The notes below the pieces were generated by a model. The model was not told the origin of the DNA, did not search any database, and saw nothing but the letters and a program-made list of their open reading frames with translations. Source: Paractinoplanes abujensis (GTDB taxonomy: Bacteria > Actinomycetota > Actinomycetes > Mycobacteriales > Micromonosporaceae). From it: DNA of 64,000 nt. A program made the translations under genes and the position numbers. This document shows positions 27,362-35,321 of the stretch, piece after piece (positions within the stretch are counted from its first letter, which is position 1; each line of letters begins with the position of its first letter). The stretch covers positions 7,564,001 through 7,628,000 of the forward strand of contig NZ_JACHMF010000001.1 of the NCBI RefSeq assembly GCF_014204895.1. The letters are read 5' to 3'.

Positions 27362-28896
27362 CGCAACTGTCGCTCGCCACCGTCCTGGCGGAGTCGGCCC
27401 GGAAATATCCCGACAAAATTGCCGTAATAGACAGCTTGACCACCGAGCGGATCACCTATCGCGACCTGTGGCAACAGACCTTGGCGTACGCGGGAGGTCT
27501 GCAGAGCCTCGGCATCGGACCCGGTGACGTGGTCGCGATCCAGATCCCCAACCTCGCCGACTTTCCCCGTGTCTACTACGCGGTGCTGGCGGCGGGCGCC
27601 ACGATCGTCCCGATGCACCTGCTCCTGACCCCTGAGGAAAACGCGTTCGTCCTCCAGGACAGTGGCGCAAAGCTGCTCATCGCACACTCCAGCCAGCTGG
27701 AGAACGCAACGGCGGCCGCCAGGATCGCAGGAGTGAAGATCGCCTCGGTCGGTCCGCCCGTACCGGGAATTGACCGTCTGGAGGAAGCGGGGGAGAAACC
27801 GCTCAAAAGGTACGTCAGTCGCGAGGCCGAGGACGTGGCGGTCGTCTTCTACACGAGCGGCACCACCGGCAAACCCAAGGGCGCCCTGCTCACCCACCTC
27901 AACCTCGTGATGAACACGATGGTCAACGTCTTCGACATCCACGACCTCAACGACGACGACATCGTGATGGGCTGCCTGCCGCTGTTCCACACCTTCGGCC
28001 AGACCGTAGGCATGAACGGCACGTTCCGGCTGGGCGGCACGATAGTGCTGATGGCCCGTTTCACCGGCGAGGCCGCGATCCAGCTGATGGTCCGCGAGAA
28101 CGTGACGATCTTCCACGGCGTCCCGACGATGTACATCGGCCTGCTCGAGGCCGCGGCCAAGGCCGACACCCTGCCCCAGCTGCGGCTCTGCGTGTCGGGC
28201 GGCGCGTCGCTGCCGGTGGCCGTGCTGGAGAAGTTCACCGAGACCTTCCACGCGACGATCTACGAGGGCTACGGGCTGTCCGAGACCTCACCCACGGCGA
28301 CCACCAACCAGCCCGCGTTCGGCGCCAAGCCGGGCACGATCGGGCATCCGATCTGGGGTGTCGAGGTGGAGATCGCGCGGGCTGAGGTCGACGAGCGGAT
28401 CGAGCTGCTCGACGACGGCGAGCTGGGCGAGATCGTGATCCGGGGGCACAACGTGTTCGCCGGCTACCTCAACAACCCTGAGGCCACGGCGGAGGCGGTC
28501 GTCGACGGCTGGTTCCGTACGGGGGATCTCGGGGTCAAGGACGCGGACGGCTTCATCTCGATCGTGGACCGCAAGAAGGACCTGGTGATCCGGGGCGGTT
28601 TCAACGTGTATCCGCGTGAGGTGGAGGAGGCGCTGGCCCGGCACCCGGCCGTGCAGCAGGTGGCCGTGATCGGCGTGCCTGACCCGGTGCACGGCGAGGA
28701 GATCTGCGCGGTGGTCGTGCCCGACCCGGGCGGTGTCACTGCCGAGGAACTGATCGACTGGTCGCGCGAGAAGCTCGGCAAGCACAAATATCCGCGGCAG
28801 ATCCGGTTCGCCGAGACGCTCCCGCTGGGGCCCAGTTTCAAGGTGCTCAAGCGTGAGCTGCGCAAGACGTACGGGTCAGGTCAGCAGGGCGGGTAG
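27358..28896 (+). CDS. Acyl-CoA synthetase (fatty acid-CoA ligase)
   Basis: 512 residues of the ANL adenylating superfamily. The P-loop YTSGTTGKPKG lies near residues 165-175, the A5 motif is EGYGLSETSP, the A7/A8 region is GWFRTGDLG and DRKKDLVIRGGFNVYPREVE, and the A10 lysine is in the terminal SFKVLKRELRK. It activates a carboxylic acid through acyl-AMP to acyl-CoA, the substrate for the dehydrogenase upstream. GGGGAGG stands 6 nt before the ATG. The end overlaps the convergent Nudix gene by 21 bp. Confidence 0.93.
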   Translation: MTQLSLATVLAESARKYPDKIAVIDSLTTERITYRDLWQQTLAYAGGLQSLGIGPGDVVAIQIPNLADFPRVYYAVLAAGATIVPMHLLLTPEENAFVLQDSGAKLLIAHSSQLENATAAARIAGVKIASVGPPVPGIDRLEEAGEKPLKRYVSREAEDVAVVFYTSGTTGKPKGALLTHLNLVMNTMVNVFDIHDLNDDDIVMGCLPLFHTFGQTVGMNGTFRLGGTIVLMARFTGEAAIQLMVRENVTIFHGVPTMYIGLLEAAAKADTLPQLRLCVSGGASLPVAVLEKFTETFHATIYEGYGLSETSPTATTNQPAFGAKPGTIGHPIWGVEVEIARAEVDERIELLDDGELGEIVIRGHNVFAGYLNNPEATAEAVVDGWFRTGDLGVKDADGFISIVDRKKDLVIRGGFNVYPREVEEALARHPAVQQVAVIGVPDPVHGEEICAVVVPDPGGVTAEELIDWSREKLGKHKYPRQIRFAETLPLGPSFKVLKRELRKTYGSGQQGG

Positions 28897-29298
28897 TTCG
28901 GCGACGATCGGCTTGTCCGCGGGCAGCCAGTGCACGCTGTCCAGCTCGTCCTTGGCGAGCCAGCGCATGGACGTGTGTTCCAGCGCCCGCGGCATGTCGC
29001 CGTCCAGCAGCCGTACGGCGAAGACGCGCAGCACGGCCCGGCCGTGCGCCAGCGGCACGTCGGGGCCGACCCGGTCGCCCACCTCGACGCGGACACCCAG
29101 TTCCTCGACGCATTCGCGGGCCAGCGCCACTTGATCGCTCTCGCCCGGTTCGACCTTTCCGCCCGGAAACTCCCAGCGGCCGGCCACCTCGGGCGGGGCC
29201 GAGCGTTCGCAAGCCAAAACCCGACCATCGACGATGATCACCGCAGCCACGATGACTCTGCGTGACGTCGGCGTCTTGACGTGCTGTTTCGGCGGCAT
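28876..29298 (-). CDS. Nudix hydrolase, MutT type
   Basis: 140 residues from ATG 29298. The Nudix box is perfect (pattern G-x5-E-x7-RE-x2-EE-x-G; it begins GGKVEPGESD and ends RECVEELGV, about residues 51-73 here). Size and FPGGKVEPGE suit an 8-oxo-dGTP diphosphatase that cleans the nucleotide pool. A GTG at 29316 could add 6 residues but lies inside an inverted repeat. It converges on the CoA ligase gene. Confidence 0.88.
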   Translation of the reverse strand: MPPKQHVKTPTSRRVIVAAVIIVDGRVLACERSAPPEVAGRWEFPGGKVEPGESDQVALARECVEELGVRVEVGDRVGPDVPLAHGRAVLRVFAVRLLDGDMPRALEHTSMRWLAKDELDSVHWLPADKPIVAELPALLT

Positions 29299-29303
29299 GA
29301 GAT

Positions 29304-29325
29304 CAAAGTTTCCCACAAAACTTTG
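29304..29325. promoter_or_regulatory. Perfect inverted repeat upstream of the mutT-like gene
   Basis: CAAAGTTT (29304-29311) and AAACTTTG (29318-29325) are perfect inverted copies with a 6 nt centre, just upstream of ATG 29298 on the minus strand. The AT-rich composition stands out from the surroundings. It could be an operator or a 5' hairpin controlling the Nudix gene. The rest of the gap to 29481 shows no recognised signal. Confidence 0.45.
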
Positions 29326-29481
29326 CCCGTCAGGGTGCCCGAGGCGTCCCGATCGTCACGCAAACACGTATATGTGGGCGTGGACATGCTTGCCGAGGAA
29401 GGCAAGACTGTGGGCACCGACCATGACGACACGGCGACAGTTTGGCCACAAGCCGGCAACGACGCCAAGGGGGGTGCGGCG

Positions 29482-29799
29482 ATGCGGGTCAGAAGACAGC
29501 GGGTCAAGACTTCCGACTACCTCAGCGACGCGCTGACGCTGCTCAGCGGCTGGGAACGCGACGGTGTCCAGATCAAGCGCGAACTGGCGTGCGACGACAG
29601 TCAGCATGCCGCATTGACGGAACGGATCAAGGTGGCGGCGGACACACTTCGCATACGCCCGTCGATCCGGCGAACCAACGGTCACACTCAGATCTGTCTG
29701 GGTGACCGCGACGGCGACGCCATCACTGATGGTGAGGTTACCCTCGCGGCTCGGATCGAGGACTTCTACCGTACGGTGACGGCTCCGCATAGCTCTTGA
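29482..29799 (+). CDS. Pterin-4a-carbinolamine dehydratase-like protein
   Basis: A 105-residue protein starting at ATG 29482, with AAGGGGGG about 8 nt upstream. The pattern LLSGWERDGVQIKREL followed by a helical VAADTLRIRP, a strand TQICLGD and a terminal helix LAARIEDFYRTV resembles the PCD/DCoH fold. The usual catalytic His pair (HHPE) is absent: the matching place reads RIRPSIRR. It may be a non-enzymatic PCD-like protein. The family call rests on pattern similarity and is moderate. Confidence 0.6.
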   Translation: MRVRRQRVKTSDYLSDALTLLSGWERDGVQIKRELACDDSQHAALTERIKVAADTLRIRPSIRRTNGHTQICLGDRDGDAITDGEVTLAARIEDFYRTVTAPHSS

Positions 29800-29816
29800 T
29801 CGCTACCCTCGGGTCC

Positions 29817-30179
29817 ATGAGCGAAGTCATCTACGACAACAAGGGCCAGCTCCAGCAGATCGAGAGCGGCCTGCTCGACGGCGAACAGATCATCGCCGTG
29901 TACGACGCGGTGGGGGTCGGCACGGGCTTCATCGGGCTGACCAACCGGCGCGTGATCATCCAGGACAAGTCGTTCGTCGGCAAGCGCGTCGCGCTCACCA
30001 GCATCCCGTACTCCAAGGTGAGCAGCGTCAGCGTCGTCAGCAACAAGAGCTGGGCCGGTCAGTTCTTCTCCACCGGCACGATCGCCCTCACTGTCGGCAC
30101 GCACGTCTACGAGGTCGAGTTCCGCGGCTCCGAGAAGACCCACCACGTGCACAACGTGATCCTGCACTACGCCAGTTAG
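29817..30179 (+). CDS. PH domain-containing protein
   Basis: A 120-residue soluble protein made of beta-strands with the bacterial PH pattern: GEQIIAVYDAVGVGTGFIGLTN (as two parts, GEQIIAVYDAVG and GTGFIGLTNRRVII), IPYSKVSSVSVVS, and TGTIALTVGTHVYEVEF, ending in a helix. Such domains bind lipids or proteins, and no membrane segment is present. ATG 29817 has TACCCT 7 nt upstream, a leaderless arrangement. It overlaps the convergent peptidase gene by 4 bp. Confidence 0.75.
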   Translation: MSEVIYDNKGQLQQIESGLLDGEQIIAVYDAVGVGTGFIGLTNRRVIIQDKSFVGKRVALTSIPYSKVSSVSVVSNKSWAGQFFSTGTIALTVGTHVYEVEFRGSEKTHHVHNVILHYAS

Positions 30180-30907
30180 AGCACCCGCGTGGGCAGCGGC
30201 GACTCGGTCACCGAACCGTCGGCCGCACGCACGAGCGAGTAACCCCGCGAGCCGGGCCGGTCGGCCACCACCTCGGCCAGCGTGGTGCCGCGATAGACCA
30301 GCCCGGCGCCGTCGTCGGTGGCGTAGCCGTCGCCGAGCGTGCCGTCGCCGATCAGCTCGTGCATTTTGGGCCGCCGCTGCTCCTCGGCGTCGTAGTGCAC
30401 GCCGTTGGAGTAGGGCAGCCAGCCCAGCCCGCCGGTGAAGCCGCGCAGGTCGGGCCCGAAGCTGTCGGTGCTGCCGCCCTGATGCCAGCAGATCGAGCCG
30501 GCCGAGACGCCGCTCAGCACCACGCCCGACTGCCAGGCCTCGTGCAGGATCTCGTCGACGCCGTGCACCCGCCACACCGCGCACAAGTTGGCCACGCTGC
30601 CCCCGTGCACCCAGATGATGTCCTGCGCGAGCAGGTGGGCACGGATGTCGGCGACGTTGGGCATCGGGAACAGCTGCAGATGCGACGCCACGAACTCGGT
30701 GCCCGCGAACGCGCGGTAGTGCGCGCCGATGACCTCCTCGGGGTCGCCGCCGGCCTGCGTCAGCACGCAGATGCGGGGCCGCTCCGTCGCGTTCGCGAGC
30801 TCCGCGGCCAGCCGATGGATCTTGCCGGGCCGCCAGTCGTTGTGGCCGAACCGGCCGACCTCGAAGAACGCGCTGGTGGCCAGGATCGTGGGCTCGTCGG
30901 CAGTCAC
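30176..30907 (-). CDS. Peptidase E-like (S51) protein
   Basis: 243 residues from GTG 30907, whose first bases overlap the stop of the preceding gene (GTGA). The class I glutamine-amidotransferase-like fold carries the nucleophile Ser in LSGVSAGSICW, and WVHGGSVANL precedes it. S51 enzymes include Asp-specific dipeptidase PepE and cyanophycinase. An ATG at 30925 would add 6 residues. It is the last gene of a four-gene operon; its job there is unknown. Confidence 0.8.
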   Translation of the reverse strand: MTADEPTILATSAFFEVGRFGHNDWRPGKIHRLAAELANATERPRICVLTQAGGDPEEVIGAHYRAFAGTEFVASHLQLFPMPNVADIRAHLLAQDIIWVHGGSVANLCAVWRVHGVDEILHEAWQSGVVLSGVSAGSICWHQGGSTDSFGPDLRGFTGGLGWLPYSNGVHYDAEEQRRPKMHELIGDGTLGDGYATDDGAGLVYRGTTLAEVVADRPGSRGYSLVRAADGSVTESPLPTRVL

Positions 30908-31737
30908 CGCACCATCATGGTGCATGCGTCGGCGGTGTCCAGCACGAGATCGGCCGCGATGTCGACGGCCAGCCGCACCTTGAGCGGGTCGCCTTCGAGC
31001 GCTGCGAAGGCCTGGTCGACCCGCTCGGCGAACCGCTCCGGCGCCCCGGGCAGCTGCGCCGTCGCGGCCACGGCGCCCTTCTCGTTGATCAGCCAGCGGC
31101 CGGCCGCGCCGTGCAGGGCGTGCGTGCACACGCCGACCATCCGGAACAGGCATCCGGCGACGTAGGCGGTGTCGGCCCGGCTGATGCCCTTGCGGGCCAG
31201 CGCCACCAGGAAGTCGGCCTCCCACAACCCGGCCACCAGGGCCTGCGACAGCGCGGGCGGAAACGTCTGCAGGTCGGCGCGCAGCCGGGTCAGCTCGCCG
31301 GCCGGGTCGCTCAGGATCTTGCCGAGGGCCAGTTCCCCCGCGTACGCGTGATCGGCGAACCCGAGCGGATGGCCGGCCTGCTGGTGGAACGCGTAGCGGC
31401 CCTGCTCGGCGTCGGCGATCACCCCGCGTACGCGGTCGAGGTCTCGATAAATGAAGTCGAGTGCGGCCCCGTCGACCTGCAGCCACCCGCCCCCGTCGAC
31501 CCACGGCCCCCACCCGCCGGGCCCGGTGACCTGCGCCGAGTCCCCGGCCAGGGCCCGCGCGACCCGGCCCAGCTGGTCGAGGTCGAGCGGCTGGCGGTAG
31601 TAGAGGCCCAGGTCGGTGTCGGACTCGGGGGTGTGCGTGCCGCGGGCCCGGCTGCCGCCCAGCACCACGCCGACGATGCCGGGCACGCGCGCCACCTCGG
31701 CGGCGATCCCGGCCAGGCGGGCATCGCTCAGGCTCAT
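30904..31737 (-). CDS. Nucleotidyltransferase domain protein
   Basis: 277 residues. The N-terminal Pol-beta-type nucleotidyltransferase motif GGSRARGTHTPESDTDLGLYY (the GS at about residues 28-29 and the two aspartates of DTD at 40-42) is intact, so nucleotide transfer is plausible. A helical C-terminal domain follows (DFLVALARKGISRADTAYVAG). Such proteins modify antibiotics, proteins or tRNA. No HEPN partner is seen next to it, which argues against a MNT/HEPN toxin pair. It overlaps both neighbours by 4 bp. Confidence 0.8.
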   Translation of the reverse strand: MSLSDARLAGIAAEVARVPGIVGVVLGGSRARGTHTPESDTDLGLYYRQPLDLDQLGRVARALAGDSAQVTGPGGWGPWVDGGGWLQVDGAALDFIYRDLDRVRGVIADAEQGRYAFHQQAGHPLGFADHAYAGELALGKILSDPAGELTRLRADLQTFPPALSQALVAGLWEADFLVALARKGISRADTAYVAGCLFRMVGVCTHALHGAAGRWLINEKGAVAATAQLPGAPERFAERVDQAFAALEGDPLKVRLAVDIAADLVLDTADACTMMVR

Positions 31738-32462
31738 GCGCGGGCCTCGATCAGAACCCGGGTGGCGTGCGAGACGAACATGCCCTTCACGGTGATCTGC
31801 TCGTGCACGGCCCGCAACCGGTCCCGGTATTTCCCGATGGTGAAACCGGGCACCGTCCAGACGACCTTGCGCAGGAAATGTGCGACCGCGGCGACGTCGT
31901 AGAACTCCAGCCGCAGCCGTTCGGCCTCCAGGCGCACGACCTCGAGCCCGGCGGCCTCGGCGGCGGCCCGGATCTGCTCGGGATGCTGCCGGTCGGGCGG
32001 TGGCAGCGGGCCCAGCATCGCCTCCGAGAGCTCACGGTTGCTGCCCGCGCCGATCTGCTGCGACAGGAAGACCCCGCGCGGGGAGAGGATGCGCGCCGTC
32101 TCGGCCCACCGGGTGTTTACCGGGTGGCGGCTGACGACCAGGTCGAACGCGCCGTCGCGGAACGGCAGCCCGTCCGTCGCCACCACGTGGGGCACCCGCG
32201 TGCGCGCGGTCACCGGCATCCAGGCCTCGGTGGCGACCAGCGTCCCGGTGGCATGCGCCTTGTTGATCGCGTACGCGTAGACCTCGCCCCCGCCGGTCTG
32301 CACGTCCAGGGCCCGGGCGGCGTGGGTGAGCCGCTCGGCGACCAGGCCGGCGTACCCCCAGGAGGGTCGCTGCTCGGTGGCCCGGCCTTCGAACCAGGCG
32401 AAGTCCCAGCCGTCGAGCGGCACGGCCGCGGCCTCGGCGAGCAAGGCGTCGAAGTCGTTCAC
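31734..32462 (-). CDS. SAM-dependent methyltransferase
   Basis: 242 residues from GTG 32462 (GTGA overlap with the upstream gene). The class I methyltransferase motif I reads ALDVQTGGGEV, motif II is in HVVATDGLPF, and the PFRDGAFDLVVSRHPV motif IV is clear. The region LSPRGVFLSQQIG resembles motif V. The methyl acceptor cannot be predicted. Operon mates are a G5-domain membrane protein, a nucleotidyltransferase and an S51-like peptidase. Confidence 0.83.
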   Translation of the reverse strand: MNDFDALLAEAAAVPLDGWDFAWFEGRATEQRPSWGYAGLVAERLTHAARALDVQTGGGEVYAYAINKAHATGTLVATEAWMPVTARTRVPHVVATDGLPFRDGAFDLVVSRHPVNTRWAETARILSPRGVFLSQQIGAGSNRELSEAMLGPLPPPDRQHPEQIRAAAEAAGLEVVRLEAERLRLEFYDVAAVAHFLRKVVWTVPGFTIGKYRDRLRAVHEQITVKGMFVSHATRVLIEARA

Positions 32463-33442
32463 TCGGGTGAGTCTGCGACCGGCTCCTTCGGTGTGCAATT
32501 CATTTGCGGCAGCCCGCCCGCGGTGTCGCCGCTGAGCAGCGTGATGTCCTGGTCGAGCACGCTGACCGAGCCGTCCAGGGCCGGTGTGCTCTTCTCCGGG
32601 CAGGCTTTACGCCCGAGCGGCACGCAGAGGTAAATGCGCCTCTCGTCGCAGCGGTCGTCGTCGAACGGACGGTCGAAGTCGCGCCGGGAGCCGAATGCGA
32701 TCACGCGGTGCTGCGGCTGCCGGGTGACGGTGGTGTCCATGAGCTTGCGGTCGGTCTCCCGGCCGTCGGTCAGCGTCACCAGGTAGCGCAGCGTCTCCTC
32801 CCCGGCCACGCCCGCCGCCTGCACCTTTCGAACCCCCCGAGGCAGGGAGGGGTCGCGGACGAACCGGGTCTGGAACGGGACCTCGCGCGTCTCGAACTCG
32901 GTGCGCGTCGTGATCTGCGCTTGCGACGGGGCCGCGGCGGTGCCCGAGTTCGAGTTCGTGGCAGCGGGCGGCTTCTGTACGGCCGGTGGCGCGATCGGCT
33001 TGGCCGGGGCCTGCCGCGGAGTGCCGGGCTCCGCCTTCGGCGCGCGGGTGGCCGTACGGTCGGCCTTGTCGGAGACGCGCGGGACGCCGGCGGCGCCTCC
33101 AGCCGCGTGCCCGGCCGCGACGGGCGGGGGGTCGACGGCGAGCGCCGCCGGCGGGGGCATGGGCACACTGCCGGGCTCGGCGGTGACGAGGCCCGGGTCG
33201 GACTGGGCGGCGGCCGTCCCGGTGCCGGTGCCCGCGGCCTGGCCCACCGAGGTCACGATCCGGGGCGCGGCGGGGCCGTCCTCGGACAGCACGGCGAACC
33301 CGGCGACCCCGCCGCCGATCGCGAGGAGCAGCGCACTCGTGCCGGCCGTCATGCGTACGCCGAACGGCAGCCGGGCCCACCAAGACTTTCGTGGCATTTC
33401 GAGCAATTGCTGAAGAGAGTCACTAGTTGTCTGGTTTTGCAC
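32459..33442 (-). CDS. Membrane-anchored protein with G5 domain
   Basis: 327 residues. A transmembrane helix near residues 31-52 is followed by a long Pro/Ala/Gly linker (about 55-175) and a G5 domain (TRTEFETREVPFQTRFVRD to RQPQHRVIAFGSR, about residues 180-255), then a cysteine-containing tail (four cysteines). G5 domains bind wall sugars or lie next to peptidases and resuscitation factors. The start is GTG 33442; CACAAT 6 nt upstream (33454-33449) suggests a leaderless mRNA. It heads an operon joined by GTGA/ATGA overlaps. Confidence 0.8.
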   Translation of the reverse strand: MQNQTTSDSLQQLLEMPRKSWWARLPFGVRMTAGTSALLLAIGGGVAGFAVLSEDGPAAPRIVTSVGQAAGTGTGTAAAQSDPGLVTAEPGSVPMPPPAALAVDPPPVAAGHAAGGAAGVPRVSDKADRTATRAPKAEPGTPRQAPAKPIAPPAVQKPPAATNSNSGTAAAPSQAQITTRTEFETREVPFQTRFVRDPSLPRGVRKVQAAGVAGEETLRYLVTLTDGRETDRKLMDTTVTRQPQHRVIAFGSRRDFDRPFDDDRCDERRIYLCVPLGRKACPEKSTPALDGSVSVLDQDITLLSGDTAGGLPQMNCTPKEPVADSPE

Positions 33443-33462
33443 CCAAGCATTGTGCGCCGCGA

Positions 33463-33489
33463 CCCCCGCGATGCAAGCATCTGCGGGGG
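33463..33489 (-). terminator. Terminator hairpin after the FMN reductase gene
   Basis: CCCCCGC and GATGC (33463-33474) pair with GCATC and GCGGGGG (33477-33489) across a 2 nt loop with a single bulged base, giving 12 base pairs. It lies 44 bp past the reductase stop and just before the promoter of the next operon. Confidence 0.6.
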
Positions 33490-33533
33490 CCGCGTTGTGC
33501 TTTACGCCCTTTTCGGGCGGACTTGCGTTACCT

Positions 33534-34097
33534 TCAGGCGGCCTGGCGAACCGTCTCGAGCGCCTTGCTCCACGTCACCGTCTGGTCGAGAACGGCGGTG
33601 AGGGCCTGCTCCTGACGCTCGCTCGGCAGGAAGGTGCTGTAGTTCTCGAAGTCGGTCGCGAGCGACAGCAGAACCTGGGCGCGCACGTCGGCCAGCATGA
33701 GCTCGCCGGCGATCAGGCGCAGGTGCTCGACGGCACGGGCGCCACCGACCGAGCCGTAGCCGACGAAGCCGACGGCCTTGTTGTTCCACTCCGCGAAGAG
33801 GAAGTCGATCGCGTTCTTCAGGGCGCCCGAGGTGGAGTGGTTGTACTCCGGGGTGACGAAGATGAAGCCGTCGAACGAGGCGATCTTCTTGGCCCACTCG
33901 ATGGTGTGCGGCTGGCTGTACTGACCCATCGACGGCGGGATCGCCTCGTCGAGGTGGGGCAGGTTGTAGTCGAGGAGGTCGACCAGCTCGAACTCGGCGT
34001 CGGAGCGCTTGGCGGCGACGTCGTAGACCCACTTGGCCACGGCCTCGCCGTTACGGCCCGGGCGGGTGCTGCCGAGGATGATTCCGATCTTGGTCAT
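33534..34097 (-). CDS. NADPH-dependent FMN reductase
   Basis: 187 residues with a flavodoxin-like fold. The FMN phosphate loop GSTRPGRNGEAVA (residues 9-21) and VTPEYNHSTSGALKNAIDFL are hallmark motifs of the NADPH-dependent FMN/quinone reductase family. It reduces FMN, quinones or azo/chromate compounds in oxidative stress defence. AAGGAAG stands a few bases before the ATG. It is divergent from a MarR gene with a palindrome between them, so redox or phenolic control by MarR is likely. Confidence 0.9.
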   Translation of the reverse strand: MTKIGIILGSTRPGRNGEAVAKWVYDVAAKRSDAEFELVDLLDYNLPHLDEAIPPSMGQYSQPHTIEWAKKIASFDGFIFVTPEYNHSTSGALKNAIDFLFAEWNNKAVGFVGYGSVGGARAVEHLRLIAGELMLADVRAQVLLSLATDFENYSTFLPSERQEQALTAVLDQTVTWSKALETVRQAA

Positions 34098-34149
34098 GAT
34101 CTTCCTTGCCTTTGGGGATGTCGCGCTGGGTGTGTCCTTGCGCTCTAAC

Positions 34150-34165
34150 TTGCTTCGTCAAACAA
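34150..34165. promoter_or_regulatory. Candidate MarR operator
   Basis: TTGCTTCGTCAAACAA has matching arms TTG-N-TT and AA-N-CAA, a 16 bp near-palindrome of the size bound by MarR dimers. It lies in the 101 bp gap between the divergent FMN reductase and MarR genes. Confidence 0.45.
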
Positions 34166-34198
34166 CTATTCCGGCATGCGCGGCCTACGATCAATGTC

Positions 34199-34678
34199 AT
34201 GTCCGCCACATCACCCGATCCGGGACTGCCGCCGGGTCTCAACGCGCTCTCGGAGAGCGAAGAGGCGGTCATGCGGGCCTTCGGACGCATCCTGCTCGTC
34301 CTCCCGCGCGCGATGAACGCCGACCTCGAAGCCGAACAGCGCATGTCGCTCAGCGAATACAGCGTGCTGCGACACCTCTCAGAGTCGCCGCACCGCCGCA
34401 TGCGGATGAGCGAATTGGCCCAGGCGTGCGACATGTCACTCAGCGGCATGACCCGGCTGGCCGCCAAACTGGAGACGCTCGGCTTCGTCAAACGCGTCAA
34501 ATGCGACGAGGACGCCCGCGGCTGGAACGCCGTGCTGACCGACAAGGGGCTGGCCCGCCTGCGGGAGGCCTGGCCGGCTCACCTGAGCAGCGTGCGCCGG
34601 CACATCTTCGACCACCTGGGCGATCTAGACCTCGACGCGCTGGCCAAGACGCTCAACAAAATCGCCGGAGATGCCTAG
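34199..34678 (+). CDS. MarR family transcriptional regulator
   Basis: 159 residues with the winged-helix core: LSEYSVLRHLSESPHRRMRMSELA, then SLSGMTRLAAKLETLGFVKRVKCDEDARGWNAVLTDKG for recognition helix and wing (about residues 45-115). ATG 34199 has TACGAT 7 nt upstream (34186-34191), a leaderless arrangement. It probably represses itself and the divergent FMN reductase gene. Its last 54 bp overlap the convergent TetR gene. Confidence 0.9.
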   Translation: MSATSPDPGLPPGLNALSESEEAVMRAFGRILLVLPRAMNADLEAEQRMSLSEYSVLRHLSESPHRRMRMSELAQACDMSLSGMTRLAAKLETLGFVKRVKCDEDARGWNAVLTDKGLARLREAWPAHLSSVRRHIFDHLGDLDLDALAKTLNKIAGDA

Positions 34679-35257
34679 CCCGTACGAGGTGAGGGCCGCA
34701 TCAAGCATGCGTTCCTGCTCGGCTGCGGGATAGTGCGACGGGTCGGCGGCGGCGAACGCGGCCACACCCTCGGCCATCGCGATCAGGCCCAGCGCCACCG
34801 GCTCGACCCGCTCGCGCGGCCACTCCGGGGCGGCCGTCGCGACCAGCCGCTCGACCCGTTCCCGCCACGACCGGTTGTGGCGCCGGTGCATCGCGATCAG
34901 CTCGTCGTCCGACACCGCGGCGGCCAGAAAACCCACCCAGACGACGCTGTCGGTGACGGTCTCGGGGTCGGTCGCGAGCCCCCGGTGGAGGACCGCCCGC
35001 AGCGCCTCCCGCGGCGAGGCGGCGTCGGCCTCGAGGGCGTCGACGCGCGCCCGGCTCTTCTCGTGCAGCAGCTCACGCGCGTGCAGCAGCAGCGCGCGCC
35101 GGTTGGGGAAGCGGTGCATGACCAGCCCGGTCGTGCACCCGGCGGCCGCGGCCACCGCCCGCACGGTCAACTTCTCCAGACCCTGCTGCGCCAGCACGTC
35201 CCACACCGCGCGCGACAGCGCTTCCCCCTGAGCCGGCCGATCCGCCGTCCTAGTCAT
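34625..35257 (-). CDS. TetR/AcrR family transcriptional regulator
   Basis: 210 residues from ATG 35257. The helix-turn-helix is at about residues 15-60 (LTVRAVAAAAGCTTGLVMHRF). The C-terminal domain is of the TetR_C type seen in regulators of small-molecule efflux or modification. TACGCT stands 7 nt before the ATG (35270-35265). Two palindromic operators lie directly upstream and overlap this -10, so autorepression is very likely. The divergent acetyltransferase gene shares them. Confidence 0.9.
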   Translation of the reverse strand: MTRTADRPAQGEALSRAVWDVLAQQGLEKLTVRAVAAAAGCTTGLVMHRFPNRRALLLHARELLHEKSRARVDALEADAASPREALRAVLHRGLATDPETVTDSVVWVGFLAAAVSDDELIAMHRRHNRSWRERVERLVATAAPEWPRERVEPVALGLIAMAEGVAAFAAADPSHYPAAEQERMLDAALTSYGLGISGDFVERLGQRVEV

Positions 35258-35267
35258 GCGCACCAGC

Positions 35268-35296
35268 GTAACAGGTGTTACCGTAACAAGTGTTAT
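35268..35296. promoter_or_regulatory. Two tandem palindromic operators (GTAACA-N2-TGTTAY)
   Basis: GTAACAGGTGTTAC (35268-35281) and GTAACAAGTGTTAT (35283-35296) are spaced 15 bp centre to centre. The first overlaps the -10 of the TetR gene; the second contains a possible -10 (TGTTAT) for the divergent acetyltransferase gene. The neighbouring TetR protein is the obvious ligand. Confidence 0.7.
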
Positions 35297-35321
35297 GTCG
35301 CCGTCTCGCTCGGGGGAAACC

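Noticed and set aside
30904..31737. Toxin-antitoxin module of the MNT/HEPN type
   Set aside because: No HEPN-like gene is next to the nucleotidyltransferase gene; its partners are a methyltransferase and an S51-like peptidase.
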